Shown here: piece by piece, positions 1-10,204 of the stretch | Numbering within the stretch: position 1 is the first letter of the stretch | Layout of the letters: every line of letters starts with the position of its first letter | Assembly: GCF_030052815.1 (NCBI RefSeq) | Contig: NC_079496.1 | Span: forward strand, 69,925,652 to 69,989,651 | From: Hevea brasiliensis | Lineage: Eukaryota > Streptophyta > Magnoliopsida > Malpighiales > Euphorbiaceae | Reading direction: 5' to 3' | DNA: 64,000 bases | Position numbers and translations under genes: made by a program | Notes under the pieces: generated by a model | Seen by the model: only the letters and a program-made list of their open reading frames with translations | Database searches by the model: none | Told to the model about the DNA's origin: nothing

Positions 1-2341
1 GTTTGAAATGGGACCTCGATGCTTTGGCAAACAGCCATGTTTGTCAGCCTATAATATCATGAATTTGTGTGTGTGAATATGAAGTTTAGTAATGAAATAT
101 GATAGTGTTAAATTATGGGCAGCATGTATAATTGATATTGAAGTATGAGTATATGGAAGTGTATGTGTAATATTGATATTGAGATATGTTAAATTTTGGT
201 GGAAGTGAATGTTGAACTTGAATGGTGTATTGTGTGCATTGAGCACTTGAGTGTTTTACCAAAAATGTTTGCTAGAATTATGTACAATATATATAGAAGT
301 GCTATTGATTGAATATTGAAGTATTGGAAGGAGGAGGATAGTCAAAATTGAAAGTGTGATGTTCAAATGCAGGTTGTGTGTTGATGGCAGTACCTAAATT
401 AGGTCATAAGTGCCAAACTATGGACCCAATTGGTATGAGGCCAATGGAGGGTGAAACTATACACCAAATAGGCCAACTTTCATGCAGAAATATTGCCAAA
501 ATTCTGCCTAGAAACTGACCTTAAAAATGACCAAATCCGGAATGGCAACCTTGCAACCTAGATTTTTGACCATATGAATAGTAGCCATTAGGATGACCAT
601 AACTCACTCAAGACAAGTCCAATTGACCTGAACATTTTACCATGGATAGCTTAGACATAGAGCCACAATTCTTATGAAGACACCAAAGCCCAGAAATGAC
701 CAGAACGAAGTCAAATAGCTTACACAAGTTCGGGTTCCAAAATTGCTAGAACTAAAAGTGACCTAAAATTGACCAAATTTTGCACTAAAGGTGCAATCTG
801 TCCAGCTTTAGTAAATTGACCTTATCTTGGTCTATACAACTCAGAATGATCTGAAATTTTGCCCCGAGTGCAATATGATATAGAGCTACAATTTTTCTTC
901 TTTGACTAGAAGCTTAAAACCAAGAGAAATAGGACTTTAAGCTAGACCAATCTAGCACACCAAAAATTGAGAATTTGACGTTTACATACAATGATGCTTG
1001 AAGCAATTTGGCAATGAATGCCAACTTATAAAAATGGTAAATTGCACTATATTGGTAGCATATTGAATTACAATATGTCACCTGTTGATGTTAGAAACAA
1101 CTTATCTATAGTACCTAAAAAGGTCAACATATGCATTAACTTATGAATTACATAATAGCTAGTAAACTCTAAAAAAATTGATGAATTAAACAATTAATTT
1201 ATAATGTGCCCTAGTTTGCCTAGTTGACTAGTTTGGATAGGTTGGCGTGCCAATAGAATTCTGACAGTTGTTCTGTGAATGGCTTCATACCATACTATGT
1301 TTTTACGGCTTATTATGCCGCACTGTGACTTTAATAGCCTATGGCTATACATATTGTGTATTTATTCTTGGCTTATCGCCAGATTGACTATATGGCTTTT
1401 TAGCCACACTATTTGCACACCGGGAGATACTTTGTGACCGATGGTGTGACGGCCTAAGGTACTAGGTACCCAGTGCCAGTATCTCTATTTATCCAGTCTG
1501 GTCATTATATAGGCTACACGGGCAATTAATTTAAGCACTATTAAATTCAAATAGTTAAATCTAGTCTTCTGACATATAGCACCACCAAAATTAGCACAAA
1601 TTGAAATGTTAGCAAATAAAAGTAGAATCAACAATTGTAAAGAATACCGATGTCATAAATTTATTTACTTTATTTTAGTGTATATTTCTTTATATTTGGC
1701 ACCACTAAGCAAAATTGCTTAGCGCGTTGCTTTTGTAACGCGTAGGTATTGGAGACAAAGCTGGGGAGCCCAGCAGACCTATGACCGGGTGAGACATCAG
1801 ATCTGCACAGGAGTCCAAAGTCATCTACATTGCATTAAATACATGGTAGGACTTAGGATATCTTGTACTTTTGTTGTATTTTTGAAATTTGGCCTTGTAT
1901 TTTGTAATGTTATGAAAGCTCTAAAGTTTGTAATATTTTGTACATATTAAATAACATGGAGATTTTTTGGATATATTTATATTATTATGGACTGTATTAT
2001 GGAACTGTTTAATGACTGTAAAAGTTTATTAACTTTACTGAGAAATAGAGACTGTGAAATATTTGAGATTTTGATATTATCATATTAAACTATTTTTAAC
2101 AGGTTTGGAAGGACAGTTTGTTCGAAATACAGACGGCACCTTGCCAAATTTTTATTACCATTTTTGAAACACTGATTTTATCAAAGTATGAAAATAGTTT
2201 CAGCATGATATGAATATTACATAAAAGACTTCTTAAAATCAAATTGAGTTCAGGAAATAAAATAATCACAGACTAGGTGTTCCGACAAGCCGTGTAGCAC
2301 GCCTTGCTCGGTTATACTGTAGACGGGTGAGAGGTGTTACA
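1..2341 (+). repeat. A-1 5' LTR (3' two thirds)
   Basis: It matches 7910-10204 of the 3' LTR and ends GGTGTTACA, immediately followed by the primer-binding site. The missing part is about 1.1 kb, judged from the 3,404-bp 3' LTR. It holds no convincing gene. The stretch at about 480-860 is dense in TGACC motifs shared with the B-family LTRs. The short reading frames here are antisense, AT-rich and not conserved as protein. Confidence 0.95.
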
Positions 2342-2346
2342 TTTAG

Positions 2347-2359
2347 TGGTATCAAAGCA
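2347..2359 (+). other. A-1 primer-binding site (tRNA-iMet)
   Basis: TGGTATCAAAGCA begins five bases after the LTR end. It matches the common plant PBS TGGTATCAGAGC, complementary to the 3' end of initiator tRNA-Met, except for one G-to-A change. Confidence 0.9.
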
Positions 2360-2466
2360 CGGTTTAGGCGTTTCTGGACCTAGATAGATTGCATATCATG
2401 CATTGCATTGTAAGTGTTAAGATGTCTCTAATGCAGACCTATTTGATTTGTTATTTTCATCAGAAT

Positions 2467-3303
2467 ATGGACTCGACATCGCAGAGAGCGGTCGATGAGG
2501 AGGTGGAGAGTCATGCTCCATTTATTACTGAACCAGGAGACAGGAGGGAACCTGCTCCACCAGTACTAGGTGCAACAGCCGCATTTTAGCAAATGGCTGA
2601 GTTCTTTAGACAGATAGCAGGAGTTATGCCACCACCACCACCACCTCCACATAAAAAATCTCATATGGAGAGACTCAAAAAGTTCGGAGCAGTGGATTTT
2701 CTGGGCAAAAGGGAAGATGATTCTGTCATAGCTAAAAGCTAGTTGGACAGAACTGGAAGAGTCTTGGAACAACTTCATTGTACTCCAGAGCAGAATTTGA
2801 AAGCTGTTGTATCATTACTACAAGATGATGCATACCAATGGTGGGATACAGTGACTAGTGAGGTGCCACCAGAATAAATAACTTGGGATTTCTTTCTCAC
2901 TGAGTTCAGAAAGAAGTATGTGGGCAGTGTATACCTAAAAGAGAAGAGAAGGGAGTTTATTACCCTACGCTAGAGACAGCTGACAGTGGCTGAATATGAA
3001 AGAAAATTTGTCAGACTGAGCAGCTATGGGCGGGAAATAGTCCCTAATGAGGCAGAGAGATGCAAGAGATTTGAGGAAGGACTCAATGATAACATTAAAG
3101 TAATGATTACAGCATTGGGGATTACAGAGTTTGCCAAGTTAGTGGAAGTTGCACTAAAGGTTGAAAAAGTTAGAATGAATGAGCAGAACAGAAGGGACAG
3201 ACAGCAAAAAAGAGGTGAAGGTCAGCCGGTACTTCACAGAAACCTGTGTCAGAGTCTATGGAGAGAGAAGAAGGTAGAAAACCAGCCAGAGCCTATGCTA
3301 TAA
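2467..3303 (+). pseudogene. gag: A-1 gag, four stops, zinc knuckle deleted
   Basis: Gag is the capsid/nucleocapsid polyprotein. The start ATG at 2467 gives MDSTSQRAVDEEVESHAP, matching A-2 and A-3. One frame then runs to 3303 with four in-frame stops: at 2587, then where A-3 has NW, then after the residues PPE (about 2875), and before RQLTVAEYE (about 2971). At least three are explained by TGG to TAG or CAG to TAG. The capsid motif DDAYQWWDTV and the retrotransposon-gag block VAEYERKFVRLSSYGREIVPNEAERCKRFEEGL are present. Both cysteine-histidine knuckles seen in A-2 and A-3 are absent: the frame passes from QQKRGEGQ almost directly to the linker before protease, with a frame change. A dead gene; identity is certain from the paralogues. 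Confidence 0.9.
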
Positions 3304-6300
3304 GGGCACAGGAGGAACAAGATGCTCCAGATGTCATCAAGGGTACATTCCTCCTCTATAATACTTCTATCCATGCATTAGTGGATCCTGGATCTACTTA
3401 TTCATATATTTGTATCAAGCTGCCCGTAGAAAAGGGAATACCAGTAGAGGAAAGTGACCAAGACATCCTGGTCACAAATCCACTAGGCCACAGTATGGTA
3501 GTAAACAAGGTGTATAAGGGCTGTCCATTGAAGATTCAAGGGAAAGAGTTCTCAGCAGACTTAATCAAACTGCCTTTCCATGAGTTTGATGTGATTTTAG
3601 GAATGGACTAGTTATCCCATCATCAGGCAATAGTAGATTGTAAATTGAAGAGAATCTCTCTGAAAACTGCTGAGAACGAAGAAATAACAGTTATGGGTGA
3701 AAGGACAGATTTCTTGTCTAATGTCATCTCAGCTACAGTTGCAAGGAGATGGTTGAGAAAAGGGTGTAAAGCTTATCTAGCACACGTGGTTGACACTAGG
3801 TAGGGTAAACTTAACTTGTCTGACATATCCACAGTAAGGGATTTCTCTAAGATATTTCCTGAGGAATTGCCTAGTTTACCACTAGAAAGGGAAGTTGAAT
3901 TTGCAATTGAGATTATGCCGAGTGCAGCTCCAATTTCAATTGCTCCGTATAGGATGGCACCTGCTGAATTGAAAGAGTTAAAAATCCAACTGCAAGAATT
4001 ACTAGACAAGGGGTTCATACGCCCCAGTGTATCACCGTGGGGAGCTCCGGTACTGTTTGTTAAGAAGAAAGATGGGACACTGAGGTTATGTCTTGACTAC
4101 TGGCAGTTAAACAGAGTAACAGTGAAGAATAAGTATCCATTGCCTAGAATTTATGATTTGTTTGATTAGTTGAAGGGAGTCGGTGTGTTTTCTAAGATTG
4201 ATCTCAGATCAGGGTATCATCAGCTAAGGGTTAAGGATGCAGATGTGCCTAAGACTGCATTTAGAACCCGGTATGGGCATTATGAATTCCTGGTGATGCC
4301 ATTTGGGTTAACAAACGCTCCAGCAGCATTCATGGACTTATGAATTGTATCTTCCATCCATATTTAGATCGGTTCGTAGTGGTCTTCATTGATTACATTC
4401 TGGTGTATTCCAAGGATAAAGCAGAACATGATGAGCATTTGAGAATTATTCTGCAGACTCTAAAAGAGAAGAAATTGTATGCTAAATTGTCCAAGTGTGA
4501 GTTCTGGTTGAATGAGATTGCATTCCTTGGACATGTAGTATCAACTGAAGTGATTAGAGTGGATCCTAAGAAAATTGAAGTAGTGATGAAATGGAAGCAT
4601 CCCAGAAATACAACTGAGATCAAAAGTTTCTTGAGGTTAGTTAGATATTATAGAAGATTTGTAAAGGGATTTTCCCTGATAGCTGCTCCAATGACCAAAT
4701 TACTACACAAGAATATGAAATTTGACTGGAATGACAAGTGTCAAGCCAGTTTTGAGAGGCTGAAGGCTATGTTGACAGAGGCACCAGTGTTGACACAGCT
4801 AATGTCTGGAAAAGACTTTGTAGTCTATAGTGATGCCTCACACAATGGGTTAGGGTGTGTACTTATGCAAGAAGGGAAAGTGGTCGCATATGCTTCCAGG
4901 CAATTAAGGCCACATGAAAAGAATTACCCTACTCATGATTTAGAGTTAGCAGTAATTATCTTCACATTGAAGATATGGAGGCATTACTTGTATGGAGAAA
5001 AATGCTACATATACACAGACCATAAGAGTCTGAAGTATCTGCCAACCCAGAAGGAACTTACTTTGAGACAGAGGCGATGGATTGAATTCCTGAAAGATTA
5101 TGATTGTATGATTAACTACCACCCTATGAAGGCAAATGTAGTCGCTGATGCTTTAAGCAGAAAATCTATTGTAGCATTAAGATCTTTGAATGCCCAACTG
5201 TCCTTAACTCATGATGGAGTTATTTTGGCCGAGTTGCAAGTGAAGCCAAATCTGTTACAACAGATACAGGATAGGTAGAAGACAAATGAGAAATTAATGG
5301 CTATTATAGGCAAAATCACTGAAGGGAAGGAAGCTGAATATGAAGTGAAAGAAAATGGGTGCCTGTACTATAAAAAAAAGAGTGTGTGTTCCAGATGATA
5401 AAGAATTAAAAACCAGTATTCTGAGAGAAGCACATAATAGTGTGTATGCTATGCACCCAGGAAGCACAAAAATGTACCATGACCTAAAACTCCGATACTG
5501 GTGGCCAGGTATGAAGAAGGACATAATTGACTATGTAACTAGATGCTTGACATGTCAGCAAGTCAAAGCAGAACATCAAGTTCCATCAGGTTTGTTACAA
5601 CCCGTAAACATACCTGAATGGAAATGGGACCGAGTCACTATGGACTTTGTCAGTGGTCTACCTCTCACTCAGAAAAAGCATGATCCAGCATGGGTGATTG
5701 TGGATAGGTTGACCAAATCAGCACATTTTCTGCCAGTTATAACTGAATACTCATTGGAAAAGCTAGCAGAATTGTATATCAGTGAGATAGTTAGACTACA
5801 TGGAATTCCACTTTCCATTATATCTGATAGAGACCCGAGGTTTACATCTAGATTTTGGAAGAAATTACAAGAATCCTTGGGCACACAACTCCATTTTAGT
5901 ATGGCTTTTCATCCTCAGATGAATGGACAGTCAGAAAGAATAATCCAGGTAAATTCTGAAACTCATTGAGTTATTGTAAACAATAATTAAACTGATAATG
6001 ATAATAATAACCGAACATATGTGATAGGTCCTCGAGGATATGCTGAGAAGTTGTGTTATTGAGTTTGAGGGAAGTTGGGATAGATACCTTCCACTGGCAG
6101 AATTTGCATATAACAATAGCTATCAAGCTAGCATACAAATGGCACCCTATGAAGTACTGTTGGTAGAAAATGCAAAACACCTGTATGTTGGACTGAATTA
6201 GGTGAAGATAAGCTAGTGGGGCTAGACTTGATAAAACAAACAGAGGAAAAGGTGAAACTGATAAAGGCCAATTTGAAAGTTGCCTTAGACCGACAGAAAT

Positions 6301-6770
6301 CTTATGCTGACTTGAGGAGAAAGGACATTGATTATGAAGTTAGCAAGAAGGTATTTCTCAAAGTATCACCGTGGAAGAAAGTGTTGAGATTCGGGAAAAA
6401 GGGAAAATTAAGCCCTAGGTTCATTGGCCCATATGAAGTTATGGAACGTGTGGGACCAGTAACCTACCGATTAGCCTTACCACCTAAGCTGGATAAGATA
6501 CATAATGTGTTCCATGTCTCGATGCTCAGAAGATACAAATCAGATCTTTCACATGTCATCTCAGCAGAAGAAATTATGCTACAACCTAACCTGACATATG
6601 AAGAAGAACCAATTAAAATCTTGGCACAAGAGGTAAAAGAGCTCAAAAATAAGACAATTCCACTAGTGAAAATCCTATGGAGAAACCACAACACGAAAGA
6701 GGCAACATGGGAGAGTGAGGAGACAATGAGGCAACAGTTTCCTCAGCTCTTCACATCAGGTAAATTTTGA
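3246..6770 (+). pseudogene. pol: A-1 pol: protease-RT-RNaseH-integrase-chromodomain
   Basis: Domains in order: aspartic protease with DPGSTYSYI (about 3385); reverse transcriptase about 4010-4560; RNase H with [10 protein letters not shown] (about 4830) and TDHKSLKYL; integrase with the CLTC zinc pair (about 5550), ISDRDPRF and NGQSER carrying the DDE residues; GPYEVMERVGPVTYRLALP; and a chromodomain-like end with ILWRNHNTKEATWE (about 6675-6715). Stops lie at 3609, about 3802 and about 4165. Frameshifts lie near 4338 (one base lost in MDLMN), near 5375 (A-run) and near 6152. The RT box reads FIDY rather than FIDD, so a metal-binding Asp is lost (codon 4394-4396). A 79-nt intron-like insertion splits integrase at 5949. 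Non-functional. Confidence 0.93.
5949..6027 (+). other. Intron-like GT-AG insertion in A-1 integrase
   Basis: The reading frame SERIIQ stops matching relatives at 5948 and resumes as [17 protein letters not shown] at 6028. The 79 nt between begin GTAAAT, end GATAG, are AT-rich and carry a branch-point-like CTGAT at 5992-5996, about 30 nt before the 3' end. The site is phase 0. In-frame TGA occurs at 5967-5969. A-2 has a homologous insertion at the identical site; A-3 and B-1 have none. Splicing is inferred, not shown. Confidence 0.75.
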
Positions 6771-6787
6771 GGATGAAATTTTTATTT

Positions 6788-6800
6788 AGAGGGGAAGAGT
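6788..6800 (+). other. A-1 polypurine tract
   Basis: AGAGGGGAAGAGT abuts the 3' LTR start TGTAACATCC. The same 13 bases, inverted, abut the A-3 LTR at 43932-43944. This is the expected plus-strand primer. Confidence 0.9.
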
Positions 6801-9800
6801 TGTAACATCCCCACTGTGCGTGTTCTGTACGTTCTGTTGCTCCAGTGGCCAAATATCAGTCCAAGCAAGTCAGGATGTCTGGAACTACACTTCGGTGATA
6901 GTGAATAGACATATAATGATAAAATAAATAAAAATAAAATACAAGAAAAATCAAAGAAAAATAAAAGAGAAAATGAAGCTAAGTTAAATGAGCCGGCACC
7001 GCAGCGATGGGTGACTGCACTGAGAAGGCCGTTGCCGACCCCAGGACCGTAGGGAACCCTCGGAATTAAATGTTGGGACGTAAGTAAAGGTTTATTGAAA
7101 TGTAATTGACACTAGAATTATCAAAGAAAAATTAATAAATCAGTACAAAGAAAAATGAAAAATCGAGAAACAGACAAAAATTGGTGTTACCGAAAAATCA
7201 GGAATATAACCCGAAGTGGGGCATTTTGGTCATTTGACACCAAGCGTTGCCTTTTGACCTCAATGTTCATTAAAAATAAATGATATTGCACTTTGGAAAT
7301 GTCATGAAAAATTAAAATAGGATATAATATGTAAATAGTAAAAGAATTGAGCTAAATGTGCAAATAATGGAACTTAGTATAATTAACAATTAAACTATTG
7401 TTAAGTGCTCCATTAATTCAGAAACTTGGACACCTATATAAGCCTTGGGATAACTGAATCATCATCTTCAACCTTACTCCATAAACCAGTCGAAACTCTC
7501 GCCATGGAAACCACCATTGCCGCCCCACATGCAACCTTCATTGGTGCATGATCAAGCCATCATTTCCACTTGCTTCCTTCATTAAAGCTTGCCTACATAC
7601 CTTGGGGAAGATATTGGCAACAAGAAAAACAAGATTTGGTGAAGTTTTGATAAGCTTCAACAGTGGTAAGTGTCCAAAACCTCTCCCTTGCTTTAGTAAA
7701 CCTTGTGTTTAGGTTGAGATGAGTATTTTGGTGAAGAGAAATGAAGAGAATAGCAAGATATGTAATTGTCCATTTTCGGCAGCCATGAATATTTGTTGTA
7801 TTTGAGTTTTTCTTACCTCTAATGGATGGAAATTATGGTTGATTAACTCAAATTGAAGATGTAGTAAGTTAAAATCTAAGTATATGCATGTCAGTGCTTG
7901 AATTAAGGGTTTGAAATGGGACCTCGATGCTTTGGCAAACAGCCATGTTTGTCAGCCTATAATATCATGAATTTGTGTATGTGAATATGAAATTTAGTAA
8001 TGAAATATGATAGTGTTAAATTATGGGCAGCATGTATAATTGATATTGAAGTATGAGTATATGGAATTGTATGTGTAATATTGATATTGAGATATATTGA
8101 ATTTTGGTGGAAGTGAATATTGAACTTGAATGGTATATTTTGTGCATTGAGCACTTGAGTGTTCTGCCAAAAATGTTTGCTGGAATTGTGTATAATATAT
8201 ATAGAAGTGCCATTGATTGAGTATTGAAGTATTGGAAGGAGGAGGATTGTCAAAATTGGAAGTGTATTGTTCAAATGCAAGTTGTGTATTGATGGCAGTA
8301 CCTAAATTAGGCCATAAGTGCCAAACTGTGAACCCAATTAGTATGAGGCCAATGGGGGGTGAAACTAGATACCAAATAGGCTAACTTTCATTTGGAAATG
8401 TTGCCAAAATTCTGCCTAGAAACTGACCTTAAAAATGACTAAATCCGGAATGGCAACCTTGCAACCTAGATTTTTGATCATATGAACAGTAGCCATTAGA
8501 ATGACCATAACTCAATCAAAACAAGTCCAATTGACCTGAAACTTTTACCATGGATAGCTTAGGCATAGAGCTATAATTCTTATGAAGACACCAAAGCTCA
8601 GAAATGACCAGAACTAAGTCAAATAGCTTGCACAAGTTTGGGTACCAAAACTGCTAGAACTAAAAGTGACCTAAAATTGACCAAATTTTGCACTAAAGGT
8701 GCAATTTGTCCAGCTTTAGTAAATTGACCATATCTTGGTCTATACAACTCAGAATGACCTAAAATTTTGCCTGTGTGCAATAAGACATAGAGCTATAATT
8801 TTGCTTCTTTAACCAGAAGCTAAAAATCAAGAGAAATAGGACTTTAAGCTAGACCAATCTAGCACACCAAAAATTGAGAATTTGACATTTACATACAATG
8901 ATGCTTGAAGCAATTTGGCAATGAATGCCAACTTATAAAAATGGTAAATGACACTATATTGGCAGCATATTGAATTCAATATGTCACCTGTTGATGCTAG
9001 AAGCAATTTATCCATAGTACCTAAAAAGGTCAACATATACATTGACTTATGAATTATATAATAGCTAGTAAACTCTAAAAAAAAATGATGAATTAAACAA
9101 TTAATTTATAATGTGTCCTAGTTTGCCTAGTTGACTAGTTTGGATAGGTTGGCATGCCAATAGGATTCTGACAGCTGCTCTGTAAATGGCTTCATGCCAT
9201 ACTGTGTTTTTACGGCTTATTATGCTACAATGTGACTTTAATAGCCTGCGGCTATACATATTGTGTATTTCTTCTTGGCTTATCGCCAGATTGATTATAT
9301 GGCTTTTTAGCCACACTATTTGCACACCGGGAGACACTTTGTGACTGATGGTGTGACGGCCTAAGGTATTAGGTACCCAGTGCCAGTATCTCCGTTTATC
9401 CAGTCTGGTCATTATATAGGCTACACAGGCAGTTAATTTAAGCACTATTAAATTCAAATAGTTAAATCTAGTCTTCTGACATACAGCACCACCAAAATTA
9501 GCACAAATTGAAATGTTAGCAAATAAAAGTAGAATCAACAATTGTAAAGAATACCGATGTCATAAATTCATTTACTTTATTTTAGTATATATTTCTTTAT
9601 ATTTAGCACCACTAAGCAAAATTGCTTAGTAAGTTGCTTTTGTAACACGTAGGTATTGGAGACACAGCTGGGGAGCCTAGCAGACCTACAACGGGGTGAG
9701 ACATCAGATCTGCACTGGAGTCCAGAGTCATCTGCACTGCATTGCATACATGGTAGGACTTAGGATATCTTGTATTTTGTAATGTTATGAAAGCTCTAAA

Positions 9801-10204
9801 GTTTGTAATATTTTGTACATATTAAATAACATGGAGATTTTCTAGATATATTTAAATTATTATGGACTGTATTATGGAACTGTTTAATGACTGTAAAAGT
9901 TTATTGACTTTACTGAGAAATAGAGACTTTGAAATATTTGAGATTTTGATATTATCATATTAAACTGTTTTCAACAGGTTTGGAAGGACAGTTTGTCCGA
10001 AATACAGACGGCACCTTGCCAAATTTTTATTACCATTTTTGAAACACTGATTTTATCAAAGTATGAAAATAGTATCAGCATGATATGAATATTACATAAA
10101 AGACTTCTTAAAATCAAATTGAGTTCAGGAAATGAAATAATCACAGACCAGGTGTTCCGGCACGCCTTGCTCGGCTATACTGTAGACGGGTGAGGGATGT
10201 TACA
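6801..10204 (+). repeat. A-1 3' LTR (3,404 bp)
   Basis: The LTR runs from TGTAACATCC to GGATGTTACA. The part from about 7910 aligns with 1-2341. It contains a TATA box at 7434, a TGACC-rich block at about 8410-8770, and the usual tail with GACAGTTTGTCCG and the AGACGG element. There is no gene. The long (about 2.7 kb) segment after the predicted start site would be R and U5, unusually long but normal for this lineage. Confidence 0.95.
7434..7442 (+). promoter_or_regulatory. Predicted TATA box of A-1 LTR promoter
   Basis: CTATATAAG lies 633 bp into the LTR, followed about 30 bp later by a pyrimidine/CA-rich stretch (CATCATCTTCAACC), the usual setting for a plant transcription start. This would make U3 about 670 bp. 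The matching part of the 5' LTR is outside the window. Confidence 0.55.

Larger units (their letters stand above)
1..10204 (+). mobile_element. Ty3/gypsy chromovirus A-1, 5' end cut by window
   Basis: This is an LTR retrotransposon read on the plus strand: partial 5' LTR, tRNA-iMet-type primer site, gag, pol (protease, RT, RNase H, integrase, chromodomain), polypurine tract and a full 3' LTR. The first bases of the window recur from about 7910, which identifies the repeat pair. It sits inside the integrase of the opposite-strand element A-2, whose coding sequence resumes at 10205 directly after the LTR end TTACA. The first five bases after it, CCCAA (10205-10209), should be the target duplication; the partner lies left of the window. 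The LTR copies differ at scattered sites, and the coding region has several stops and frameshifts, so this is a moderately old insertion. Confidence 0.95.

Noticed and set aside
2347..2359. tRNA gene at the TGGTATCAGAGC sites
   Set aside because: Only 12-14 bases match tRNA and each sits at an LTR edge: these are primer-binding sites. No cloverleaf is present.
6216..6800. Envelope-like or extra ORF downstream of pol in gypsy elements
   Set aside because: In A-1, A-3 and B-1 pol ends within about 40-60 bp of the polypurine tract; no room for another gene.
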